Assembly (NCBI GenBank): GCA_000471925.1
Contig: CP006667.1
Coordinates: 1,612,001 to 1,676,000 of the forward strand
Source: Ralstonia pickettii DTP0602
GTDB lineage: Bacteria > Pseudomonadota > Gammaproteobacteria > Burkholderiales > Burkholderiaceae
DNA: 64,000 nucleotides
Direction of reading: 5' to 3'
Translations under genes and position numbers: made by a program
The notes under the pieces: generated by a model
What the model was told of the DNA's origin: nothing
Database searches by the model: none
Seen by the model: only the letters and a program-made list of their open reading frames with translations
Shown here: positions 38,143 to 45,702 of the stretch, piece by piece
Layout of the letters: every line of letters starts with the position of its first letter
Numbering within the stretch: position 1 is the stretch's first letter

Positions 38143-38667
38143 ATGAATTCATCGGAATTTTCCCTGCGTATTGCCGAGCCCCGCGACCTGCCGGGCATCG
38201 TCGCCATCTATAACAGCACCGTGCCGTCGCGCATGGTCACCGCCGATACCGAGCCGGTCACCGTGGCCTCGCGCCAGGCCTGGTTCGACGCGCACCAGCC
38301 CGGGCGCCGGCCGCTATGGGTTTGCGAGGACGCCGACGGCCAGATGGCCGGCTGGATGAGCTTCTCTGACTTCTACGGCCGCCCGGCCTATGGCGGCACC
38401 GCCGAGGTGTCGATCTACCTGGACACGCAGCGCCGCGGGCAGGGGCTGGGCCGCTACCTGCTGCAGCAGGCCATCGACCATGCGCCCCAGGTCGGCGTGA
38501 ACACGCTGCTCGGCTTTATCTTCGGCCACAATGCGCCCAGCCTCGGGCTGTTTGAGGCGATGGGCTTCACGCGCTGGGGCGACCTGCCGCGCGTGGCCGT
38601 GCTCGACGGCGTCGAGCGCGACCTGATCATCCTCGGTCGTCGCGTGGCCGGCGCCCGGCAGGCCTGA
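38143..38667 (+). CDS. GNAT acetyltransferase, phosphinothricin acetyltransferase-like
   Basis: A 174-residue GNAT enzyme of the Pat/YncA group: IAEPRDLPGIVAIYNSTV at the start, SFSDFYGRPAYGGTAEVSIYL in the core, and acetyl-CoA loop RRGQGLGRYLL. Members acetylate methionine sulfone/sulfoximine or phosphinothricin-like amines; the physiological substrate is open. It interrupts the usual pilZ-tatD neighbourhood. Confidence 0.88.
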   Translation: MNSSEFSLRIAEPRDLPGIVAIYNSTVPSRMVTADTEPVTVASRQAWFDAHQPGRRPLWVCEDADGQMAGWMSFSDFYGRPAYGGTAEVSIYLDTQRRGQGLGRYLLQQAIDHAPQVGVNTLLGFIFGHNAPSLGLFEAMGFTRWGDLPRVAVLDGVERDLIILGRRVAGARQA

Positions 38668-38702
38668 ACCGGGCCTGCGCGCCCCCGCATAAGAGATTTC
38701 CC

Positions 38703-39497
38703 ATGTTTGTTGATTCCCACTGCCATATCGATTTCCCCGAGCTGGCTGCGCGGCTGCCGGAGCTGCTGGAGAACATGCGCGCCAACCAGGTCACGCATGC
38801 GCTGTGCATTTCCGTCACGCTGGAAGACTTCCCGCGCGTGCTGGCGCTGGCCGAGCAGCATCCCAACCTGTACGCGTCGGTCGGTGTCCACCCGGACTAC
38901 GAGGAAGGCGAGGACCCGACGCTCGAGCGCCTGGTAGAACTGTCCGCCCACCCGCGCGTGGTCGGCACCGGCGAAACCGGGCTGGACTACTACCGCCTGA
39001 ACGGGCGCAGCATCGCCGAAATGGAATGGCAGCGAGAGCGCTTCCGCACCCATATCCGCGCGGCGAAGCAGACCGGCAAGCCGCTGATCATCCATACCCG
39101 CTCATCGGCCGACGACACGCTGCGCCTGATGCGCGAAGAGAACGCGCGCGAAGCCGGTGGCGTGATGCACTGCTTTACCGAGACCTGGGACGTCGCCCGC
39201 CAGGCGCTGGACGAGGGCTTTCATATCTCGTTCTCCGGCATCGTCACCTTCAAGAGCGCGGCCGACCTGCAGGAAACCGCGCGCAAGGTGCCGCTGGAGC
39301 GCATGCTGATCGAGACCGATTCGCCCTACCTGGCGCCGGTGCCGTACCGCGGCAAGACCAACGAACCGGCCTGGGTGCGCCATGTGGGCGAGTTTATCGC
39401 TCAGCTGCGCGGGGTGCCGGTGGAGCAGGTAGCCGAGCAGACTACCGAAAACTTTTTCAATCTATTCAGGCATATCGACAGGAATTCTCATGTTTGA
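38703..39497 (+). CDS. tatD: TatD-family metal-dependent deoxyribonuclease
   Basis: A 264-residue TIM-barrel metal hydrolase. Metal ligands are visible: DSHCHID near the start, TGETGLDYY, HTRSSADDT, HCFTE, and the ETDSPYLAPVPYRGKTNEP block. The YcfH/TatD group acts as a 3'-5' DNase in DNA repair. It overlaps the ankyrin gene by 8 nt, so the two are coupled. Confidence 0.95.
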   Translation: MFVDSHCHIDFPELAARLPELLENMRANQVTHALCISVTLEDFPRVLALAEQHPNLYASVGVHPDYEEGEDPTLERLVELSAHPRVVGTGETGLDYYRLNGRSIAEMEWQRERFRTHIRAAKQTGKPLIIHTRSSADDTLRLMREENAREAGGVMHCFTETWDVARQALDEGFHISFSGIVTFKSAADLQETARKVPLERMLIETDSPYLAPVPYRGKTNEPAWVRHVGEFIAQLRGVPVEQVAEQTTENFFNLFRHIDRNSHV

Positions 39498-40257
39498 CAT
39501 GAAATTTGTCCGCCGTGCCGCCGGCGCCGTGGTGCTGGCCGCGGCCACGCTGGCGCAGGCCGCGCCCGCCGACGACATGCGCAAGGCCGTCGAGTTCGAC
39601 GACGCCAACACCGTAAAGAAGCTGCTCGCCAAAGGCGTCGATCCCAACCTGGTGGACAGCCGCGGCAACCCGGCGCTGGTGCTGGCGCTGCGCGAGAAAT
39701 CGCTGAAGGTGGCCACGGTGCTGATCCGCGCCAAGGACATCGACTTCGACAAGGCCAACCCGGCCGGCGAGACGCCGCTGATGATGGCGGCGCTGCAGGG
39801 CCAGCTTGACATGGTCAAGCTGATGGTCGACGAGATGGAGGCCGAGATCAACAAGACCGGCTGGACGCCACTGCACTACGCGGCCACCAACGGCCACAAC
39901 AACGTGGTCAAGTACCTGGTCGAACATGCCGCCTATATCGATGCCGAAAGCCCCAACGGCACCACGCCGCTGATGATGGCTGCGCGCGCCGGCCATATCG
40001 AGACCGTCAAGCTGCTGCTGGACGAGGGCGCCGACATGCGCCTGAAGAACCAGCAGGGCATGACCGTGATCGACTTTGCCGAGCGCTACAACCAGGCCGA
40101 GATCGCCAAGGGTCTGAAGGACCGCTGGCAGAAGCTGTATCCGCAGACGCCGATCGTGGCGGCGCCGCCGCTGAAGGCGCCCACCGGCGAGCCGGGCGGG
40201 CAGCGGCCCGCGGCCCAGCAACCCGCGGCGCAGCAGCCCAAGACCAAGGGCTGGTAA
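39490..40257 (+). CDS. Periplasmic ankyrin-repeat protein
   Basis: A 255-residue protein with a signal peptide (VRRAAGAVVLAAATLAQAA) and about five ankyrin repeats: DSRGNPALVLALREK, NPAGETPLMMAALQGQ, KTGWTPLHYAATNGHN, SPNGTTPLMMAARAGH and KNQQGMTVIDFAERY. A Pro/Ala/Gln-rich tail ends the protein. Starts at 39490 and 39499 are both possible. It likely mediates protein binding in the periplasm; partner unknown. Overlap with tatD is a conserved neighbourhood in Burkholderiales. Confidence 0.9.
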   Translation: MFDMKFVRRAAGAVVLAAATLAQAAPADDMRKAVEFDDANTVKKLLAKGVDPNLVDSRGNPALVLALREKSLKVATVLIRAKDIDFDKANPAGETPLMMAALQGQLDMVKLMVDEMEAEINKTGWTPLHYAATNGHNNVVKYLVEHAAYIDAESPNGTTPLMMAARAGHIETVKLLLDEGADMRLKNQQGMTVIDFAERYNQAEIAKGLKDRWQKLYPQTPIVAAPPLKAPTGEPGGQRPAAQQPAAQQPKTKGW

Positions 40258-40272
40258 GCGCGGAGCGCGGCG

Positions 40273-40662
40273 ATGGCCGTCGGCGCACGCCTGCGCCAGT
40301 GGGCGCGCCGGCTCAAGGCGAACCTGCTGACGCTGTGGTTCTGCAGCCGCCACCCCGGCACGCCGTGGGGCGCGCGACTGCTGGCCGCGCTGGTTGCGGC
40401 CTATGCCTTCAGCCCGATCGACCTGATCCCGGACTTCATCCCGGTGCTGGGCTATGTCGATGACGTGCTGCTGGTGCCGCTGGGCATCTGGCTGACGCTG
40501 CGGATGATTCCGCCTGCGGTGAAGGATGAATGCCGTGGCCGGGCCGAGGCGTGGCAGGCCACGCAGGCAAAACGGCCGCGCAATCGCGCGGCCGCCGTGC
40601 TCATCGTGCTGGTGTGGGTAGTGCTGGCGTGGCTGGCGTGGCGCTGGCTGGCGCGGGCCTAG
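40273..40662 (+). CDS. YkvA-family (DUF1232) membrane protein
   Basis: A 129-residue protein with the DUF1232 core [29 protein letters not shown] and a C-terminal TM helix ([18 protein letters not shown]). Function unknown. Its TAG stop lies in the 4-nt palindrome CTAG, which on the other strand is the egtB stop. Confidence 0.9.
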   Translation: MAVGARLRQWARRLKANLLTLWFCSRHPGTPWGARLLAALVAAYAFSPIDLIPDFIPVLGYVDDVLLVPLGIWLTLRMIPPAVKDECRGRAEAWQATQAKRPRNRAAAVLIVLVWVVLAWLAWRWLARA

Positions 40663-41948
40663 ACATCGTCCGCCAGCCGCACCCCGGTGAACTGCCAGCG
40701 CTGGTGCGGATAGAAGAAGTTGCGGTACGTCGCCCGGATATGCGATTCCGGCGTGACGCACGACCCGCCTCGCAGCACCATCTGGCCGCTCATGAACTTG
40801 CCGTTGTACTCGCCCACCGCGCCGGCCCTCGGGCGGAAGCCCGGATATGGCAGGAACGCGCTGCCGGTCCATTCCCACACATCGCCGAACATCTGGCGCA
40901 GCACGCCCGAGGTGTTCTGCCGGTCCGGCAGCGGCCGCAGCGCGCGCCCCTCGACGAAATTCCCCGTCGCCGGCAGGCTGCGCGCCGCGTGCTCCCATTC
41001 CGCCTCGGTCGGCAGCCGGCGTTCGGCCCAGCGCGCAAAAGCCTCTGCCTCGTAGAAGCTGACATGCGTCACCGGGCTGTCCGGGTCGACCGGATGCATG
41101 CCGCGCAGCGTCATCTGCCACCACGTGCCCTCGCGCGCCTCCCAGTAGAGCGGGGCCTGAATGCCTTGCTCGCATACCCAGCGCCAGCCGTCCGACAGCC
41201 ACAGGCCCGCGGTCTGGTAGCCGCCGTCCTCGATAAACTCGAACCATTGCCGGTTGCTGACCGGATGCGAACACAGCAGGAACGGCTGCAGGTAGACCTT
41301 GTGGCGCGGCCCTTCGCAGTCAAAGGCAAAGTCCTCGCCGCCATGGCCGATCTCGACCACGCCGCCGTCAAAGCCGATCCAGTCGGGCGCGGGCCGCGGG
41401 TCGGCGATCACCGGCGCGGTCAGCTCCGGCGCGAGGGCGGGGCGCAGCGGATTCTGCGCGAACAGGTGCAGGATGTCGGTCAGCAGCAGCTCCTGGTGCT
41501 GCTGTTCGTGCTGGAGGCCGAGCGTGATCAGCGCGGCTTCGTCGTCGGTCTGGGCCTTGCCCAGCAGCGACATCATCGATTCGTCCACACCCTCGCGGTA
41601 GGCCAGCACCTCGTCCAGCGAGGGGCGGCTGAGCAGCCCGCGCTGCGGGCGCGGGTGGCGCTGGCCGACGGCCTCGTAGTAGGAGTTGAACAGGTAGCGG
41701 TAGTCCGGGTCCACCGGCTCGTAATCGGGGATGCGCGCGGCCAGCACGAATTCCTCGAAGAACCAGGTGGTGTGCGCGAGATGCCATTTTGCCGGGCTGG
41801 CGTCGTCCATCGACTGCACGGTGGCATCGGCATCGGACAGGTCGGCCACCATGGCTTCGGTGGCGGCGCGTACATGGCGATACTGCGAAAGCAGGGCGGG
41901 TTCGTGCGGGGGATGGACGGCGGCGGCGGGCAACAGGGCTGAAGTCAT
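40659..41948 (-). CDS. egtB: Ergothioneine-biosynthesis protein EgtB (hercynine sulfoxide synthase type)
   Basis: A 429-residue nonheme-iron sulfoxide synthase. The N-terminal DinB-like domain carries Fe ligands in [14 protein letters not shown] and [14 protein letters not shown]. The C-terminal formylglycine-generating-enzyme-like domain has [18 protein letters not shown] and [10 protein letters not shown]. It joins hercynine to a thiol donor. No egtD methyltransferase is adjacent in this window, which is unusual for the pathway. Its stop codon is shared in CTAG with the convergent YkvA-family gene. Confidence 0.92.
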   Translation of the reverse strand: MTSALLPAAAVHPPHEPALLSQYRHVRAATEAMVADLSDADATVQSMDDASPAKWHLAHTTWFFEEFVLAARIPDYEPVDPDYRYLFNSYYEAVGQRHPRPQRGLLSRPSLDEVLAYREGVDESMMSLLGKAQTDDEAALITLGLQHEQQHQELLLTDILHLFAQNPLRPALAPELTAPVIADPRPAPDWIGFDGGVVEIGHGGEDFAFDCEGPRHKVYLQPFLLCSHPVSNRQWFEFIEDGGYQTAGLWLSDGWRWVCEQGIQAPLYWEAREGTWWQMTLRGMHPVDPDSPVTHVSFYEAEAFARWAERRLPTEAEWEHAARSLPATGNFVEGRALRPLPDRQNTSGVLRQMFGDVWEWTGSAFLPYPGFRPRAGAVGEYNGKFMSGQMVLRGGSCVTPESHIRATYRNFFYPHQRWQFTGVRLADDV

Positions 41949-42038
41949 GCGGGCTCCCGGAGATGGATCGGTCGATGACTGCAGGCGGCCTGCCAGCCCG
42001 GGCTTGCGCCCTGCGCCAGCGCGCCGCCCATGGCACGC

Positions 42039-42056
42039 GGGGCGCCGTAGCGCCCC
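42039..42056. terminator. Hairpin between azoR and egtB
   Basis: GGGGCGC-CGTA-GCGCCCC is a perfect 7-bp stem, 77 nt downstream of azoR (minus strand) and 91 nt upstream of egtB. No U-tract follows, so it is only a tentative terminator. Confidence 0.4.
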
Positions 42057-42132
42057 GATCCATCATAGACCTGATCTGTCCCCGGGGCGAGCCGGCGCCG
42101 TCCTACAGCGCCTGGCTCCCACCGTCGGCGCC

Positions 42133-42753
42133 TCAGGCAGCCAGGCGGCTGGCGTCGTTCAGCGCCGCGATCTCGGTGCGGGCGCTGGCCAGGCCGGCTT
42201 CGCGGAACTGCGGACCCATGGCCAGGCCGTGGGCGCGCACGTAGGTGATGTCGGTGATGCCGAGGAAGCGGAACACCACGTCGACGGTCTTCTCGTGCAG
42301 GTCCAGTTCATTGGCATCCTGGCGCACGCCGCCACGCGACGACACCACGATCACGCGCTTGCCGCCGGCCAGGCCCACCGGGCCGTTCTCGGTGTACGTG
42401 AAGGTGCGGCCGGCCTGCGCAATGCGGTCGATCCAGGCCTTGAGCTGGCTCGGGATGCTGAAGTTGTACTGCGGCACGCCCACCACCAGCACGTCGGCGG
42501 CCAGGAACTCGGCCAGCCATTGCTCGGTGCGCTGCAGCTCGGCTTCCTGCACGGCGTTCAGGCCGTCCTTGGGGCCGCCCAGCACGGGCAGCAGGTTGCC
42601 CGACAGGTGGGCCGGCGCGTCCGTGTCCAGGTCGCGCACGGTCACGGTGGCGCCCGGGTTGGCGGCGACCAGGTCGGCCACCACGCTGGCGGTCAGGGTG
42701 CGCGAAACGGAGTTGTCGCCGAGGACGCTGGAATCGATCTGCAGGATGTTCAT
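42133..42753 (-). CDS. azoR: FMN-dependent NADH-azoreductase
   Basis: A 206-residue flavodoxin-fold NADH:quinone/azo reductase. N-terminus MNILQIDSSVLGDNSVSRTL, FMN-loop segment VPQYNFSIPSQLKAWID and SSRGGV motif match AzoR. The start at 42753 is chosen over an upstream Met (42825). It diverges from a LysR gene across 171 bp containing a long inverted repeat, so LysR control is likely. Confidence 0.93.
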   Translation of the reverse strand: MNILQIDSSVLGDNSVSRTLTASVVADLVAANPGATVTVRDLDTDAPAHLSGNLLPVLGGPKDGLNAVQEAELQRTEQWLAEFLAADVLVVGVPQYNFSIPSQLKAWIDRIAQAGRTFTYTENGPVGLAGGKRVIVVSSRGGVRQDANELDLHEKTVDVVFRFLGITDITYVRAHGLAMGPQFREAGLASARTEIAALNDASRLAA

Positions 42754-42809
42754 GTCTTTCTCCACAAGGTGCGGTTGCGATGGAAGAAAGATACTGGCTG
42801 CCCATTGGT

Positions 42810-42849
42810 ATCGGTAGTGAGGCAAAATGCAAAGGATTGTTCTACCGAT
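42810..42849. promoter_or_regulatory. Inverted repeat in the azoR/LysR divergent promoter
   Basis: ATCGGTAG (42810-42817) and CTACCGAT (42842-42849) form perfect 8-bp arms 24 nt apart. The placement between the two divergent starts suits a LysR or other dimer-of-dimers operator for azoR. Confidence 0.5.
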
Positions 42850-42924
42850 GCAACGCCAATCTGGCGGCTATTCCGGCCATTCTCCTGCCAGATAAGCCCT
42901 GCGCGGTGATCCTGGAGCCTTTCC

Positions 42925-43872
42925 ATGCAAGACCTCAACGACCTGTCCCTGTTCGCCCAGGTGGTCGAACACGGCAGCTTTTCCGCCGCCAGCCGCGCCA
43001 CCGGCGTGCCCAAGTCGCGGCTGAGCCGGCGCATTGCCCAGCTCGAGCGCGACCTGGGTGTGCAGTTGTTGCGCCGGACCACACGCCAGGTGCGCGTAAC
43101 GCCGCTCGGCGAGTCCTTCTACGAACGCTGCCGCGCCATGCTCAAGGAGGCCGAGGCCGCCCGCGAAGTCATCGAGCAGGCGCGCGAGCAGCCCGGCGGC
43201 GACCTGCGGGTGAGCTGCCCGGTTGGCGTCGCCCAGAACCTGCTGGCGCCGGCCATCGGCCTGTTCATGCGCGCCAACCCGGCGGTGCGGATCGAACTGG
43301 AAGCCACCAACCGGCGCGTGGACGTGATCGGCGAGGGCTTCGACCTGGCGCTGCGTGTGCGCGACGTGATGGAAGACTCCAGCCTGGTGGTGCGCACCTT
43401 CGGCGAAAGCCAGGTGATGCTGGTGGCGAGCCCCGCGCTGCTCGACAGCATCGGCCGGCCGCGCACCGCCCAGGCGCTGGATGGCATGCCGGGCGTGGGT
43501 CAGAAGCCGCACGACGGCAAGCATGTCTGGACGCTGCGCAGCAAGACCGGCGAATCGGTCCAGATCGCCTACGACCCGCGCCTGATTACCGATGAATTTG
43601 CGCTGCTGCGCGAGGCGGCCATCGCCGGCGTCGGCGTCGCGATGCTGCCGCGCATGTATTGCCGCGAGGCGCTGGAGAACGGCGAGCTGGAGCTGGTGCT
43701 GCCGCAGTACGAGATGCCGGTCGGCACGCTGCACGCGGTGTTCCCGTCGCGCAAGGGCGTGACGCCGGCCACCCGGCGCTTCCTCGATTTTCTCGGCGAG
43801 GTCCTGCCCGAGTGTGTGCAAAAGGTCGGCATGCATGAGCCACGGCAGCCGGCGATGCACCGGGTGGTGTAG
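42925..43872 (+). CDS. LysR-family regulator, likely of azoR
   Basis: A 315-residue LysR regulator. The winged-helix segment (LSLFAQVVEHGSFSAASRATG) is typical of the CrgA/YhaJ subgroup, followed by a periplasmic-binding-like effector domain. It is transcribed divergently from the azoreductase gene, the classical LysR/target arrangement. The inverted repeat at 42810-42849 lies between them. Confidence 0.92.
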   Translation: MQDLNDLSLFAQVVEHGSFSAASRATGVPKSRLSRRIAQLERDLGVQLLRRTTRQVRVTPLGESFYERCRAMLKEAEAAREVIEQAREQPGGDLRVSCPVGVAQNLLAPAIGLFMRANPAVRIELEATNRRVDVIGEGFDLALRVRDVMEDSSLVVRTFGESQVMLVASPALLDSIGRPRTAQALDGMPGVGQKPHDGKHVWTLRSKTGESVQIAYDPRLITDEFALLREAAIAGVGVAMLPRMYCREALENGELELVLPQYEMPVGTLHAVFPSRKGVTPATRRFLDFLGEVLPECVQKVGMHEPRQPAMHRVV

Positions 43873-44095
43873 CGCGGCGCACAGCGTGGCTGGCAACGTT
43901 GAGGCTGGCAAGTGGTGGGTCCGCCGCATCCTGGTGAAGCCATCGTTCATCCTTGCGGCTTTACCTTCACGCCGGCTCGCACTAAGGTACATGGGGCGGA
44001 CCCTGCGCGTGAGGGTAAAGGCGCATGGCTGTGGCCGGCACCGGCCCGGCTTGTCCGCCCTGGATTTCGGCATTTAACTCGGCAAGGAGAATGGC

Positions 44096-44515
44096 ATGGG
44101 TGGCTCTCAGGGTTCCCAGGACTTGGGCAAGGCGCTGCTGCGCATCGTGCTTGGCGTGCTGATCCTGTTGCACGGGATCGCCAAGCTGACTGGCGCCTCC
44201 GGCATCGGCTTCGTGGCGAAGGTGGTCGCGAACGCCGGGCTGCCGGAGTGGGTCGCCTATGGTGTCTATATTGGGGAAGTGGTGGCGCCGATCCTGCTGA
44301 TCATCGGGTTGTGGAGCCGGCTGGCGGCGGTGATCGTCGCCCTCAACATGCTGTTCGCGCTGGGGCTGGTGCACAGCAAGCAGTTCGGCATGCTGTCCGA
44401 TACCGGCGGCTGGGCGCTGGAACTGCAGGGCATGTACCTGGGCGCGGCGCTGGCGGTGGCCCTGCTGGGTGCCGGCCGCCTCAGCGTGGGTGGTCTCAAC
44501 GGCAAGCTGAACTAG
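44096..44515 (+). CDS. DoxX-family membrane protein
   Basis: A 139-residue four-helix membrane protein of the DoxX family: ALLRIVLGVLILLHGIAKLTGA, GLPEWVAYGVYIGEVVAPILLIIG, and two more helices. Members often accompany redox enzymes; nothing specific is known for this one. It follows the LysR gene by 223 bp with a AAGGAGAATGGC ribosome site. Confidence 0.88.
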   Translation: MGGSQGSQDLGKALLRIVLGVLILLHGIAKLTGASGIGFVAKVVANAGLPEWVAYGVYIGEVVAPILLIIGLWSRLAAVIVALNMLFALGLVHSKQFGMLSDTGGWALELQGMYLGAALAVALLGAGRLSVGGLNGKLN

Positions 44516-44639
44516 TCCGGCGGCTTGCCGGAGTCCACGGTGCCGCGGCGCGTCCCGGCGCCGCTGGCGATGGCGGACTGAAGAAGACGGACTGCAAGGG
44601 CTGCGCCCACGCGCGGGTGCGGCCTCACGGAGGTGTATC

Positions 44640-45209
44640 GTGAAATCCTTCCGGCTGTTGTGCCCTGCGGTGGCCGTGGCGGCACTGACCCTGGCAGGCT
44701 GTGCCAGCGTGCCCGACATCAAGACCGACTACAGCCGCACCACCAACTTCAGCGCGTACCGCAGCTTCGGCTTTGTCGACAATCCCGGCACCGACCGGCA
44801 GGGCTACGAAAGCCTGACCACCCAGTACCTGAAGTCCGCCGTGCGTCGTGAGATGGACGCGCGCGGCTACCGCTACGCACCGCAGTCGCCCGACCTGCTG
44901 GTCAACTTCAACACGCAACTGCAGGAGAAGGTGCAGGTCAGCCCGTCACCGGCGCCGATGATGGGGTACTACGGCTACCGCGGCGGTCTGTACGCGCCCT
45001 GGCCGGGCTACGGCTTCTACAACGACGTCTACACCTACACCGAAGGCACGCTCAATATCGACCTGGTCGACCGCAGGGAAAAGAAGCTGGTGTGGGAAGG
45101 CGTGGCAGTGGGCAGCGTCGATGCGCGCGACCAGGCCAACGCGCAGCAGCGTATCGACAAGGTGGTGGCGCAGATCTTCGCCAAGTACCCGTTCCGCGCC
45201 GGGCAGTAG
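44640..45209 (+). CDS. DUF4136 lipoprotein
   Basis: A 189-residue lipoprotein with signal sequence and lipobox LTLAGC, Cys near residue 21, followed by TDYSRTTNFSAYRSFGFVDN typical of DUF4136. A Tyr/Gly-rich loop (GYYGYRGGLYAPWPGYG) sits in the middle. The start codon is GTG at 44640, backed by GGAGGT at 44629-44634. Function unknown. Confidence 0.87.
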   Translation: MKSFRLLCPAVAVAALTLAGCASVPDIKTDYSRTTNFSAYRSFGFVDNPGTDRQGYESLTTQYLKSAVRREMDARGYRYAPQSPDLLVNFNTQLQEKVQVSPSPAPMMGYYGYRGGLYAPWPGYGFYNDVYTYTEGTLNIDLVDRREKKLVWEGVAVGSVDARDQANAQQRIDKVVAQIFAKYPFRAGQ

Positions 45210-45227
45210 CGACGGGCTTGCTACCGG

Positions 45228-45587
45228 CTAGGCCGGCGGCACCGCGCGGTCGATGGCATCGGCGACGAAGGCATCCACCGGCTTGGGCGCCGACCACAGG
45301 TAGCCCTGGCCAAGGGCGCAGCGCAGCGCCACCAGCGCGCTGCGCTGCGCGTCGGTCTCGACGCCTTCGGCCACGCATTCGAGCCCCAGGTCCAGGGCCA
45401 TGCCGATCATGCTGCGGCAGATGGCGGCGCGCGGCCCGGGGCGGTCGATTTCGGCGGCGAAGGAGCGGTCCAGTTTCAGTTGTGTGAAGGGCAGGTCCGC
45501 CAGCAGCTTGAGCGTCGGGATGCGGGATTTGCCGCATGGTAGCGCCGCACGGCGGAGAGAACCATCAACTGGCGCAGAGTTTGCCAT
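45228..45587 (-). pseudogene. EAL-domain gene remnant (3' half)
   Basis: Minus-strand frame encodes the second half of an EAL domain: [53 protein letters not shown]. The EAL motif and the DDFG region that should precede it are absent; sequence before about residue 24 ([13 protein letters not shown]...) has no EAL homology. The product lacks the catalytic residues for c-di-GMP hydrolysis. It looks like the tail of a larger signalling gene left upstream of ftsK. Confidence 0.75.
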
Positions 45588-45702
45588 GCTGCCCCGTGGA
45601 AAACGCGCAGCAGATGCACGGCGTTACGAATATTTGCGCTTTCCGACCCAATGGCGCCCTGCCATAACCGCTACAATCGCTGCCCGTAGTTTTGAACATG
45701 GC

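Noticed and set aside
45672..45677. TACAAT as a -10 box of ftsK
   Set aside because: No acceptable -35 sequence at the right distance; evidence too weak to list as a promoter.
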